NCBI GenBank assembly: GCA_026770585.1
Contig: MU647293.1
Span: 26,341 to 36,892 of the forward strand
DNA: 10,552 nucleotides
Reading direction: 5' to 3'
Origin: Baffinella frigidus
Taxonomy: Eukaryota > Cryptophyceae > Cryptomonadales > Baffinellaceae
A program made the position numbers and the translations under genes. The notes under the pieces were generated by a model, which did not search any database, was not told the origin of the DNA, and saw only the letters and a program-made list of their open reading frames with translations. Below, one piece after another: positions 1 to 5,821 of this stretch. Each line of letters begins with the position of its first letter. Within the stretch, counting starts at the first letter, position 1.

Positions 1-84
1 GTTTGGGGTTTGGGGTTTGGGGTTTGGGGTTTGGGGTTTGGGGTTTGGGGTTTGGGGTTTGGGGTTTGGGGTTTGGGGTTTGGG
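1..84 (+). repeat. Telomere-like (TTTGGGG)12 array
   Basis: Twelve uninterrupted 7-bp units of TTTGGGG are seen, ending in a variant GGGATTTA. This is one base away from the TTTAGGG telomere unit of plants and many algae. The G-rich strand runs left to right, which is opposite to what a left chromosome end would show (CCCTAAA on the plus strand). The array is therefore interstitial, or the window starts inside a larger repeat block. Reading frames through it (Gly-Val-Trp-Gly-Leu repeats) are products of the repeat and not genes. Confidence 0.93.
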
Positions 85-120
85 ATTTACCGCGGCGGCG
101 GTGAAGGCGAGGAGGGGGCA

Positions 121-405
121 CGCGATTGCGCCCGACTGCGCACGTTACAGAGCCGTTACAGAACCGTTACTCAACCATTACGCAACGGTTACTCTTACAG
201 TTACCCGGTCGCGCCCGCCTGCGCTCGTTACAGAACAGTTACTCAACCGTTACTCAACCGTTACAGAACCGTTACAGAACCGTTACTCAACGGTTACTCC
301 ACGGTTACTCTTACTGATGCTCCACGGTTACGCGATCGCGCACGCCTGCGCACGTTACAGAACCGTTACGCAACCGTTACTCAACGGTTACTCAACGGTT
401 ACACG
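121..405 (+). repeat. GTTAC / AACSGTT satellite with three GC-rich spacers
   Basis: GTTAC occurs about 19 times in 260 bases, mostly inside 11-12 bp units alternating CCGTTACAGAA, CCGTTACTCAA and ACGGTTACTCA. A GC-rich CpG spacer (CGCGATYGCGC... then CGTTACAG) recurs at 121, about 207 and 331, giving a higher-order structure. The cores AACCGTT and AACGGTT are reverse complements of each other, so the same site reads on both strands. The core fits the Myb-type CNGTTA consensus. No protein is implied, although all three plus-strand frames stay open through parts of it. A role in protein binding is inference. Confidence 0.85.
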
Positions 406-612
406 GTGTTCCACACCACCGTCCCACAAGCGTCACGTACCGCAAAAGAGAATGGCCCAAAAAGACAGGTTCCACTCGGTGGGTTTCGAGGGTTTCAGAT
501 TTGAATCTGGGCTCGGATTATGGGGTGTTACGTGACCAAATTCACACCAGAAAAATCTTCAAGTCAATTATCTCTAAGCAAGTTGACTTTTGTTGAAAGG
601 TTCGTAGTACAC
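406..612. other. Unique spacer with no recognisable gene
   Basis: This non-repetitive stretch lies between the GTTAC satellite and the GGGTTTC mosaic. The only structure seen is a 7-bp inverted repeat (AAGTCAA at about 560, TTGACTT at about 583) around a 15-16 base loop. Open frames across it are extensions of frames from the satellite and show no family resemblance. Confidence 0.5.
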
Positions 613-617
613 CGTGT

Positions 618-1240
618 GGCGGGTTTCGGGGTTCGGGTTTCTGGCTTGCCTGCACAGCACAGTCCAGCTCAGGGTTTCGGGTTTCGGGTTTCGGATCTCG
701 GAGTTTCGGGTTTCGGGTTCCGAGTTTCGGATCTTGGGGTTGAGGGTTCGGGTGCCAGGGCTTGAGGTTAGGTGCCCCTGTACAATCCCGCTTCAGGTTT
801 GGGGTTGCGGGTTGCGGGTTCCGGTTTTAGGGTGATGTTTCGGGGGTAAGGGTGCACCTGCACAGTCCCGCTCAGGGTTTCGGGTTTCAGGTTTCGGATC
901 TCGGAGTGCCGGGTTCCGGTTTGAGGGTGGTGCATGGGTAGGGTTTCGTGTTTCAGGTTTCTGCACGGGTCCCGGGTTTCGGGTTCCGGGTTTCGGGTTC
1001 CGGGTTTCGGGTTTCGGGTTCCGGGTCCCGGGTTTCGGGTCCCGGGTTCCGGGTTTCGGGTTTCGGGTTTCGGGTTTCGGGTTAAGCCAACCTGGACAGT
1101 GCCGCTCAGGGTTTCGGGTTCCGGGTTCCGGTTTTAGGGTGGTGCATGGGTAGGATTTCTTGTTTCGGGTTTCGGATCTCGGGGTGTGGGGTTGAGGGTT
1201 TCGTGTTTCGGGAATCTGGACAGAGCCGCTCTTCATCTTC
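618..1240 (+). repeat. Degenerate GGGTTTC/GGGTTCC telomere-like mosaic, block 1
   Basis: The stretch consists of 7-bp units GGGTTTC, GGGTTCC and GGGTCCC, purest at 970-1084. They are interrupted by a recurring non-telomeric phrase (CTGNACAGTSCCGCTCAGGG at about 655, 858 and 1090) and by a phrase reading GGTGGTGCATGGGTAGG at about 925 and 1138. The alternation makes a higher-order repeat of roughly 200 bp. The G-rich polarity is the same as in the left-edge array. Long frames on both strands (Phe-Arg-Val and Lys-Pro-Glu-Thr-Arg-Asn repeats) are translations of the repeat. Confidence 0.9.
1081..1236 (+). repeat. Segmental duplication, copy 1 (insertion-free site)
   Basis: This 156-bp stretch, starting GTTAAGCCAACCTGGACAG, is repeated at 2623-2779 with only about two differences: one inserted T and one A/T change near the end. 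Homology resumes further right: here GATC at 1263-1266 is followed directly by AGGTGGTTGTACCTCTGTC. In copy 2 the same words are separated by an inverted-repeat element, so this copy gives the unoccupied form of that site. Confidence 0.9.
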
Positions 1241-1280
1241 ATGGCGAAGAGCGACCCCCCCCGATCAGGTGGTTGTACCT

Positions 1281-1336
1281 CTGTCTACCTCTCCCTGTCT
1301 ACCTCTCTCTGTCTACCTCTCTCTGTCTACCTCTCT
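1281..1336 (+). repeat. 14-bp minisatellite, four copies
   Basis: Four consecutive units of CTGTCTACCTCTCY are seen, the last three identical. The tract follows directly on the subtelomeric word TTGTACCT, which itself resembles the unit, so it probably expanded from that word. Confidence 0.93.
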
Positions 1337-1740
1337 CTATCCCAACCCCGAAACTTGAGTGGGACTGTGCGGGTGCACCCCTACCCCCTACCCCCGAACC
1401 CCTACCCATGCACCACCCTAAAACCGGAACCCGAAAATCCGAGATGCGAGATCCGAAACCCGACAGTGGGGGGGTGGGGGGGTGGGGGTGCACCTGGATA
1501 GTGCCGCTCTTCATCGCGAACAGCGACCCCGCGAGACATGCCCCGATCATGTGGTTGTACCTTTTTGTAGGAGGTGGAGTTAGAATCCACCCGGAAAATG
1601 CTCGTATGAGCGGCCGACACGGGGTGCAGTAAGTGGCACAATGCGTAGCATGTGCGGCGCTGACGCTGGTTGTTTGGCAATAAATTATCAATCTCTCTCT
1701 CTGTACCTTTTGGGGGTTGGGGGTTAGGATGTGGGGGTTA
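1337..1740. other. Subtelomeric mosaic with an inverted copy of block-1 phrases
   Basis: At about 1405-1460 the plus strand carries the reverse complement of the phrase seen at 1118-1170 (ATGCACCACCCTAAAACCGG). This makes an inverted relation within the mosaic. A forward subtelomeric unit follows at 1488-1566, with GATC at 1545-1548 followed by ATGTGGTTGTACC. Bases 1567-1710 are unique apart from a short CT run near 1690. They carry no tRNA boxes and no convincing open frame. Confidence 0.6.
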
Positions 1741-1762
1741 ACAGGGTGTGGGGGTTCAGGGT

Positions 1763-1785
1763 CCACACAGCGGGCTACAAAGGGG
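1763..1785 (+). repeat. Solo terminal inverted repeat of the 161-bp MITE family
   Basis: CCACACAGCGGGCTACAAAG matches the terminal repeat of the two 161-bp elements at 4497 and 7555 (CCACACAGCGGGCTACGAAG on their right ends). No opposite end is present nearby, so this is an isolated end embedded in the subtelomeric unit. Confidence 0.75.
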
Positions 1786-1831
1786 GGAAATTTTCACAAT
1801 CGTTTACGAGAGCGCCCCCCGTCATGCATCC

Positions 1832-2133
1832 CTCGGTCATGTGGTTGTACCTTTTGGGGTCTGGGGTTTCGGGATTAAACATCAAGGTTTGGGGGTTAGG
1901 GATTGGTGGTGAGGGTTTAGGAGAGCGACCCCCACCATGCATCCCCCGATCATGTGGCTGTGCCTGCGGTGAGGATACCGGTTACGTGGCTGTACCTACG
2001 GTGAGGACAACGGTTACACGGTCAAAGGGGACAGCCCGCCAGCAGGCTAGTCGCCCCCACCAATCCATTACCCCCAAACCTTGATATTTAATCCCGAAAC
2101 CCCAGACCCCAAAAGGTACAACCACATGACCGA
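1832..2133. repeat. Inverted repeat of the subtelomeric unit (arms about 80 bp)
   Basis: The left arm, about 1832-1911, starts CTCGGTCATGTGGTTGTACC. It returns in reverse complement at about 2055-2133 with few mismatches, including the words AACCCCAGACCCCAAAAGG and AACCTTGAT. The spacer of about 140 bp holds another forward copy of the subtelomeric unit and a 32-bp duplication. No target-site duplication is evident, so head-to-head rearrangement is as likely as transposition. Confidence 0.85.
1954..2017 (+). repeat. 32-bp tandem duplication
   Basis: Two adjacent 32-bp units start GTGGCTGTRCCTRCGGTGAG and end CGGTTAC. They match at 28 of 32 positions. The terminal CGGTTAC is the core word of the satellite at 121-405. 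Confidence 0.9.
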
Positions 2134-2190
2134 GACAGTTGAGAGAGGAGAGAGCGAGAGAGAGAGATGTGGGGATTAGGGTTTAGGTGC

Positions 2191-2213
2191 CCACACAGCG
2201 GGCTACAAAGGGG
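2191..2213 (+). repeat. Second solo terminal repeat of the 161-bp MITE family
   Basis: CCACACAGCGGGCTACAAAG appears again, followed by GGG. It sits the same way relative to the downstream subtelomeric unit (GATC at 2263) as the solo end at 1763 does, so the end was carried along when the unit was copied. Confidence 0.75.
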
Positions 2214-2445
2214 AGCAGTCGTCAAAATCATTAAGGAGAGCGACCCCCACCATGCATGCCCCGATCATGTGGTTGTACCTTTTGGGGGTTTGGGGGGTTC
2301 GGGGCTAGGGTTGAGGGTTCGGGGGGTTCGGGGCGAGGGTGCGGGTTAGGAACTAGGGGTTCGCGAGGGTTTGGTATGAGGGTTTGCCAGGGTTTGCCAC
2401 AGGAGGGTGTGTTTCGGGGTGAGCCAACCTGGACAGTGCCGCTCA

Positions 2446-2627
2446 GGGTTTCGGGTTCCGGGTTTCGGGTTTCGGGTTCCGGGTTTCGGGTCCCGGGTTT
2501 CGGGTCCCGGGTTCCGGGTTTCGGGTTTCGGGTCCCGGGTTCCGGGTTTCGGGTTTCGGGTTCCGGGTTTCGGGTCCCGGGTTTCGGGTCCCGGGTTCCG
2601 GGTTTCGGGTTTCGGGTTTCGGGTTAA
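2446..2627 (+). repeat. GGGTTTC/GGGTTCC/GGGTCCC array, block 2
   Basis: About 26 consecutive 7-bp units occur with almost no interruption. The variants follow a repeating order (TTTC, TTCC, TTTC, TCCC), which indicates multi-unit duplications and not independent point decay. The array leads directly into the second copy of the 156-bp duplication. Confidence 0.93.
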
Positions 2628-2779
2628 GCCAACCTGGACTAGTGCCGCTCAGGGTTTCGGGTTCCGGGTTCCGGTTTTAGGGTGGTGCATGGGTAGGATT
2701 TCTTGTTTCGGGTTTCGGATCTCGGGGTGTGGGGTTGAGGGTTTCGTGTTTCGGGAATCTGGACAGTGCCGCTCTTCAT
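2623..2779 (+). repeat. Segmental duplication, copy 2 (occupied site)
   Basis: This is the near-identical partner of 1081-1236, with one extra T (GGACTAGTGCC here, GGACAGTGCC there). Its continuation is interrupted at GATC (2810-2813) by a 161-bp inverted-repeat element and resumes at 2975 with GATCAGGTGGTTGTACCTCT. Confidence 0.9.
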
Positions 2780-2813
2780 GGTCAAGAGCGACCCCGCCAT
2801 GCAGACCCCGATC

Positions 2814-2974
2814 TCATCCGGTCAGGTATTTAAATTAAATGCTCGGGAGTTCCCCAAATGTACGAAAATTACTACACATGATCTTTCGGACACGACTCTT
2901 TCATCGCTTGTGTAGTAATTTTCGTTGTATGGGGAACTCCGCCGAGCATTCAGATTAAATACCTGGCCGGATTA
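2814..2974. mobile_element. 161-bp MITE with GATC target-site duplication
   Basis: The arms are 2814-2878 and 2909-2974, with a loop of about 30 bp. The outer ends read TCATCCGGTCAGGTATTTAA and, in reverse complement, TAATCCGGCCAGGTATTTAA. The inner ends read CGAAAATTACTACACA. Direct repeats GATC flank it at 2810-2813 and 2975-2978, and the paralogous unoccupied site at 1263-1266 has a single GATC. There is no coding capacity, so it is a non-autonomous DNA element. The inner arm word is shared with the 68-bp foldbacks downstream. The transposase superfamily cannot be assigned from these ends. Confidence 0.92.
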
Positions 2975-3046
2975 GATCAGGTGGTTGTACCTCTGTCGGC
3001 ATCGCCCCATCTTAGAAGGTACTAACCCTGGGAGGGCATCCCTCAC

Positions 3047-3082
3047 ATGTCGTTCTTGCTCCGCATCTTCTCACGGTGACCC
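3047..3082 (-). pseudogene. PRAT-exon end, diverged copy
   Basis: The minus strand reads EKMRSKNDM followed by GTGAGG, keeping the R-x3-D spacing and the 'AT then GTGAG' splice-donor context of the better copy at 3894-3973. Similarity stops within about 12 codons. The copy belongs to a larger repeat unit, shared with 3576-3690, that includes the CCTAAAGATGACAT and GTACAAATC words. Confidence 0.55.
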
Positions 3083-3102
3083 TCAAGTCGGTGACGGATT
3101 AT

Positions 3103-3158
3103 CCTAAAGAGGACATCCTAAAGAAGACATCCTAAAGATGACATCCTAAAGATGACAT
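3103..3158 (+). repeat. 14-bp minisatellite CCTAAAGATGACAT, four copies
   Basis: Four units occur in a row (third and fourth identical). A single copy of the same word lies at the corresponding place in the related unit at about 3625. The tandem form is therefore a local expansion in one copy of the larger repeat. Confidence 0.92.
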
Positions 3159-3227
3159 CCTCGGCGTGTGGTACAAATCCGTCAACTTTGACGCGAACTC
3201 CCTCGCTAGGGCGGGCGTAGTTTGCGA

Positions 3228-3395
3228 CTCACATGTCGTCCGTGTGTAGTAATTTTCGGTGTGCCAGAAACTCACATTTTTCTTCGTTTGCAGAGATACA
3301 TATGGAGAGCGCTCACATGTCGTCCTTGTGTAGTAATTTTCGGTGTGCCAGAAACTAACATTTTTCTTCGTTTGCAGAGATACATGTGAGGGGCG
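3228..3395. repeat. 84-bp tandem repeat (two units) spanning an exon end and intron start
   Basis: Units 3228-3311 and 3312-3395 match at about 78 of 84 positions, and a third start follows at 3396. Each unit begins CTCACATGTCGTCC, which on the minus strand is the end of the PRAT exon plus its GTGAG donor. Each then contains GTGTAGTAATTTTCG, the end of the local foldback family. The open minus-strand frame across it exists because 84 is a multiple of three. Confidence 0.92.
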
Positions 3396-3400
3396 CTCAC

Positions 3401-3455
3401 ATGTCGTCCTTGCACCGCACGTTCTCAGCGACAATCACCCCCCCAACGAACATCC
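3401..3455 (-). pseudogene. PRAT-exon copy, in frame, 5' end truncated
   Basis: The minus strand encodes MFVGGVIVAENVRCKDD, then AT followed by donor-like GTGAGC. F-x10-R-x3-D is intact. Compared with 3894-3973 the upstream helix half (TAMFAGIG) is missing: similarity ends at the Met before Phe. The copy is followed on the minus strand by the 84-bp tandem repeats. It is probably a fragment and not a functional exon. Confidence 0.6.
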
Positions 3456-3478
3456 GAAGTACTACTTCCCTTGTCTAT

Positions 3479-3546
3479 CAACGAAAATTACTACACCGTC
3501 GGAGCATACTAGTAATAATAGAGCATCTGTGTAGTAATTTTCGTTG
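3479..3546. mobile_element. 68-bp foldback element, copy 1
   Basis: Terminal repeats CAACGAAAATTACTACAC (3479-3496) and the reverse complement (3529-3546) flank a 32-bp core containing ACTAGTAATAATAGAGCAT. The same element lies in opposite orientation at 3763-3830. Its ends match the inner arms of the MITE at 2814-2974 and part of the 84-bp unit, so all belong to one group. Confidence 0.9.
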
Positions 3547-3575
3547 CCGGGGAACTAGAGGGGAGGAGCGCTCAC

Positions 3576-3612
3576 ATGTCGTCCTTGCCACGCGCCGCTC
3601 CCCCAGTCGCGT
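3576..3612 (-). pseudogene. PRAT-exon end, short diverged copy
   Basis: The minus strand reads ATGGAARGKDD, then AT and GTGAGC. Only the last residues (R-GKD-D) match the fuller exon. An in-frame TAG lies a few codons upstream. Together with 3613-3690 it repeats the larger unit seen at 3041-3233. Confidence 0.5.
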
Positions 3613-3687
3613 TAACGGACTATTCTAAAGATGACATCCTTGGTGTGTGGTACAAATCTGTCAACTTCCGGCGTAGCTTGCACTCAC

Positions 3688-3745
3688 ATGTCGTCCTTGT
3701 CCCGCACGTTCTCAGCGACAATCGCCCCCCCCGACGAACACCGCA
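3688..3745 (-). pseudogene. PRAT-exon copy with homopolymer frameshift
   Basis: The minus strand reads AIVAENVRDKDD, then AT and GTGAGT. Upstream, the VFVGG codons are represented by a run of eight G where seven would keep the frame, so the copy is shifted by one base. Homology to the intact copy ends at about 3745, just before a 68-bp foldback. Either the frameshift or a sequencing error in the homopolymer explains it. Confidence 0.6.
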
Positions 3746-3762
3746 CTATTCTTAGTCTCCGG

Positions 3763-3862
3763 CAACGAAAATTACAACACACATGCTCTATTATTACTAG
3801 TATGCTCCGCGTGTGTAGTAATTTTCGTTGTATGCTCCGCGTGTGTGTGGTAATTTTCGTTG
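3763..3862. mobile_element. 68-bp foldback element, copy 2, with duplicated right end
   Basis: Element 3763-3830 is the reverse-oriented sister of 3479-3546, with the core ATGCTCTATTATTACTAGTA. Its right 30 bases (TATGCTCCGCGTGTG...TTTTCGTTG) are repeated immediately at 3831-3862. The whole lies just downstream, on the minus strand, of the best PRAT exon copy. Confidence 0.88.
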
Positions 3863-3893
3863 TGCGAGAAAGTAACGCGTGGTTTGAGCTCAC

Positions 3894-3973
3894 ATGTCGT
3901 CCTTGCCCCGGACGTTCTCAGCGACGATCGTGCCTCCGACGAACACCGCGCCAATCCCCGCGAACATCGCCGT
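3894..3973 (-). CDS. Candidate internal exon of a Tim17/22/23 (PRAT) family protein
   Basis: The minus-strand exon is bounded by ATGCAG/ACG upstream and GACGACAT/GTGAGC downstream. It encodes TAMFAGIG followed by AVFVGGTIVAENVRGKDD. The glycine-alanine-rich stretch looks like a membrane helix. The residues fit the first half of the PRAT signature, (G/A)-x2-(F/Y)-x10-R-x3-D, exactly: G-AV-F, ten residues, R, GKD, D. In known Tim22-type proteins of the mitochondrial inner membrane, and in chloroplast PRAT relatives, this motif lies in the second membrane helix and loop. The frame stays open upstream to a TAA at 3998-4000, next to an inverted-repeat element. The second half of the motif (x6-(G/A/S)-G-x3-G) would lie in a further exon that I do not find. 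Family assignment is by motif only. Confidence 0.55.
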
Positions 3974-3998
3974 CTGCATTCCACGAGCCGCGTCAGGT

Positions 3999-4177
3999 TA
4001 CTACGCGGGAGGGCTGGGTAAACCGGTTTCTTGGAGCCCTTTTTGGGCATATCCTGCGGTTACTTTTCCGTCAAAGTCAATTATTTGTGGGCATTTTCGG
4101 CAACTTTTGCCGATTTCAAGGGAAAATAATAGATGGACGCAGGGCGTAACATGACATGTAGCTCTCCCGCGTAGTAC
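3999..4177. mobile_element. About 180-bp element with short terminal inverted repeats
   Basis: TACTACGCGGGAGGGCT at 3999 and its reverse complement near 4161-4177 (GCTCTCCCGCGTAGTA) form ends of about 17 bp. A central hairpin TCGGCAA...TTGCCGA lies at 4097-4113. GTCAGGT occurs just outside the left end (3992-3998) and again at 4189-4195, which may be a target duplication if the right end extends to 4188. It abuts the upstream side of the PRAT exon. Confidence 0.65.
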
Positions 4178-4270
4178 GAACCCCATGGGTCAGGTCATGA
4201 GTCCGTCTCTTCTACGAGCGTCGAGGTCACGTTATTTGACCGCCGTGTATTCAACCACCGCGTATGTTAA

Positions 4271-4430
4271 TAGGGTAACGGCCTCAAAATGGGGTAGTTA
4301 GGCCTACGGCATTGCCTAGGACCCCCTACCGTAGGCCGAGACTTTTTGGTCCTAGGATCCCTCGGCCTACGGTAGGAGGTCCCAGGCAATGCCGTATGCC
4401 TAACTACCCCATTTTCAGGGCGTTAGCCTA
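4271..4430. mobile_element. MITE family 1 (160 bp), copy A
   Basis: The ends are TAGGGTAACG and, in reverse complement, TAGGCTAACG, flanked by TAA on both sides (4268-4270, 4431-4433). Nearly the whole element is one hairpin. The arm runs ATGGGGTAGTTAGGC, then TACGGCATTGCC and GGCCGAG, to a loop ACTTTTTGGTCCTAGG. Each arm also contains an inner palindrome (GGCCTACGG...CCGTAGGCC), so a branched cruciform is possible. It has no coding capacity. Copy B is at 7778-7937 with the same length. Confidence 0.92.
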
Positions 4431-4496
4431 TAAATGTTACAACCCTGCATTCCGAGCGGCGTACGCGTCAGTTCGCGTGCGGGTGTTGGCAACTCT

Positions 4497-4657
4497 CCAC
4501 ACAGCGGACTTTGAAGGGATTTTGAATAACCCCTAAGCGATAAGACCCAGGACCCTACGGTAGGCAACCCGTAGGGACATAGGGGTGTTCCTACGGGTGA
4601 TGTAACGGAAACTCGGGCATTTCCTGCCCGAAAATCCCTTCGTAGCCCGCTGTGTGG
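4497..4657. mobile_element. MITE family 2 (161 bp), copy A
   Basis: Terminal repeats CCACACAGCGGACTTTGAAG and, in reverse complement, CCACACAGCGGGCTACGAAG continue as GGATTTT. The core contains CCCTACGGTAGG and CAACCCGTAGGG. It is 161 bp long, exactly like copy B at 7555-7715. No clear target duplication is seen. The CCTACGGTAGG word is shared with family 1, and the two families sit about 60 bp apart at both loci. Confidence 0.92.
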
Positions 4658-4800
4658 ATTCTTCAGATGACATGATCGGCTTGTGGTAAAAATCTGTCAA
4701 ATTCCGAGCGAGGTTGTCAGTCCGCTACCGAGCGAGGACGGGACACGGTTTTAAAAACTTTAACCTGAATCCTGAAGGAAATGGACTTTTCAAATGAAAA
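4658..4800. other. Spacer with one GTACAAATC-like word
   Basis: This short stretch contains GATGACATGATCGGC and GGTAAAAATCTGTCAAATTC, a diverged version of the word pair at 3150-3190 and 3625-3667. No open frame of interest is present. Confidence 0.5.
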
Positions 4801-4826
4801 GCCAGGACCGGAATCCCGGTCCTGGC
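4801..4826. repeat. Perfect 11-bp stem hairpin
   Basis: GCCAGGACCGG (4801-4811) and CCGGTCCTGGC (4816-4826) form a perfect 11-bp stem with a 4-base loop. It stands directly outside the large foldback at 4839-5133. Confidence 0.9.
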
Positions 4827-4838
4827 TGTCTTATATGT

Positions 4839-5133
4839 GCCGAGTTGGCTCGACAGCGGTCTCCACACGACGCACGACACACGACGGTCTCCGCAAGACG
4901 GTTGACTGAACCAGGCAGGGTCTGTCGATATTCATGGGCGAGGCCATGCAATTTAAACCGTGTTTTCGCTATCGTGGGGTGGGTTTTGTCCTATGGTAAA
5001 GCTATGTCGGCTCTAAAATAGCAAAATCCACCCTTAAGGTGGCATAAAAGGCGGTTTAAATTGCATGGCCTCGGACACAAATTTGGAACAAAACCGCCCG
5101 GTTTGGTCGGCCGTCGTGTGTGGGGCACTCGGC
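4839..5133. mobile_element. About 295-bp foldback element
   Basis: The ends are GCCGAGT and, in reverse complement, GCCGAGTGCC. The strongest inner arm match is CGAGGCCATGCAATTTAAAC at about 4940 against its reverse complement at about 5055-5077. The outer arms are more diverged (CACACGACGG conserved). The left arm contains GGTTGACTGAACC, the core of the 27-bp satellite at 8558. Frames across it share short peptides only because the arms are repeats. Confidence 0.75.
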
Positions 5134-5153
5134 CCCCCCCCCGGGGGGGGGGC
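5131..5153. repeat. C10-G10 palindrome
   Basis: Ten C (5133-5142) are followed directly by ten G (5143-5152), with a flanking GG and C. This is a perfect mononucleotide palindrome at the outer edge of the foldback element. It is unstable in replication and hard to sequence, so its exact length is uncertain. Confidence 0.9.
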
Positions 5154-5304
5154 TCTTTTGATCGCGTCCCTTGGTAAATTGTCAAGTAGTACCACGATGT
5201 TCTTAAATGTACCACGATGCACTGCAAATGCACTTTTGGGAGATACCACTAGGACTCCGAAGCGGATTTACCGAGTTCGTTTCCATAGAGCTAGGATCTC
5301 AAGA

Positions 5305-5380
5305 CTCACAAAACCATACCTGGCTTTGAAAACTATTCCTTGTTTCGAAAACCATTCCTGGTTTTTAAAACGATTCATGG
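5305..5380 (+). repeat. 19-bp tandem repeat, four diverged copies
   Basis: Four units of 19 bp run 5305-5323, 5324-5342, 5343-5361 and 5362-5380, with the consensus TTTYGAAAACCATTCCTGG. Divergence between the copies suggests an old array. Confidence 0.85.
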
Positions 5381-5555
5381 TTGAGTACAAGAAACTTCGT
5401 TTGCAAAGGTCGAACTGATCGGGCAGCCTTTTCAACCGGGCAGCCTTTAGGTCCTTTAGATTTTAATTTCTCCCAACATATGCCAACGACACGCCGTTCC
5501 GTAGAAGGGATCTGCAGAGAAAGCGTTTTTGCTTTCGGACCGCGTTTCGCTCTCC

Positions 5556-5623
5556 TCATACAAATCTGAAAAAAACTCAGCAAGCCTCTGAAAAAAACCC
5601 TCTGCAAGTCCACTTGGGATCCC
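5556..5623 (+). repeat. 68-bp dispersed direct repeat, copy 1
   Basis: It starts TCATACAAATCTGAAAAAAA and ends GGATCCC. Copy 2 is at 5822-5889 in the same orientation, with a few differences. Each copy contains two units of CTGAAAAAAACYCTGCAAG. The minus-strand frames give a similar phenylalanine-rich peptide from both copies, but nothing indicates that it is expressed. Confidence 0.88.
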
Positions 5624-5660
5624 TGCCACGCAAGATTCTAGGGCAGAGTGGCCCACAGGA

Positions 5661-5684
5661 GAAATAGTCGAATTCGACTATTTC
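5661..5684. repeat. 24-bp perfect palindrome
   Basis: GAAATAGTCGAA is followed directly by its reverse complement, centred on an EcoRI-like GAATTC. A second inverted pair, AGTTCACA (5688-5695) and TGTGAACT (5752-5759), begins just after it. Confidence 0.93.
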
Positions 5685-5800
5685 TTAAGTTCACAAGTGG
5701 ACATTCTTCCCACAGAAAAGTCGAAATTTCGGAAAGTTGTTACAAATTCCGTGTGAACTGGCTTGTTTTCCCAGGTCAGCCCTACACTCTTGCGTGGTGG

Positions 5801-5820
5801 TAGTCGTATCGATCAAGCTT
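5801..5820 (+). repeat. 20-bp direct repeat bracketing two foldbacks (left)
   Basis: TAGTCGTATCGATCAAGCTT is repeated exactly at 6243-6262. The interval between them holds the second 68-bp direct repeat and two foldback elements. The match is too long to be a usual target-site duplication. Confidence 0.88.
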
Positions 5821-5821
5821 T

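Larger units (their letters stand above)
5154..5660. other. AT-richer region without a gene; three small direct-repeat systems
   Basis: It holds GTACCACGATG twice, 20 bp apart (5189, 5209), the 19-bp tandem at 5305, and GGGCAGCCTTT twice, 20 bp apart (about 5421, 5441). Open frames are short and without recognisable motifs. Confidence 0.6.

Noticed and set aside
10-535. Overlapping plus-strand frames of 164 and 172 codons at the left edge
   Set aside because: They translate the TTTGGGG array and the GTTAC satellite; peptides are repetitive in every frame, with no gene-like character.
793-1242. 149-codon minus-strand frame rich in Pro-Glu-Thr-Arg-Asn
   Set aside because: It is the direct translation of the CCCGAAA/CCCGGAA repeat. 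The opposite strand is just as open.
1567-1680. Possible tRNA-like B box (GGAGTTAGAATCCACC)
   Set aside because: The GGTTCRANNCC consensus is not met, and no A box or cloverleaf stems could be paired around it.
3103-3158. CRISPR-like array
   Set aside because: The 14-bp units are directly adjacent, without spacers. None of the other tandem repeats has regular unique spacers either.
3276-3294. Plus-strand acceptor-like TTTTTCTTCGTTTGCAG in the 84-bp unit
   Set aside because: It has a good pyrimidine tract and CAG, but no plus-strand exon with protein similarity follows; the coding signal here is on the other strand.
3132-3434. 100-codon minus-strand frame with an internal repeat
   Set aside because: The frame is kept open only because the 84-bp tandem unit is a multiple of three. 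It runs through a putative splice donor and a foldback end.
4801-4826. Hairpin as a bacterial rho-independent terminator
   Set aside because: The stem is not followed by a T run, no gene ends before it, and all other evidence points to a eukaryotic nuclear sequence.
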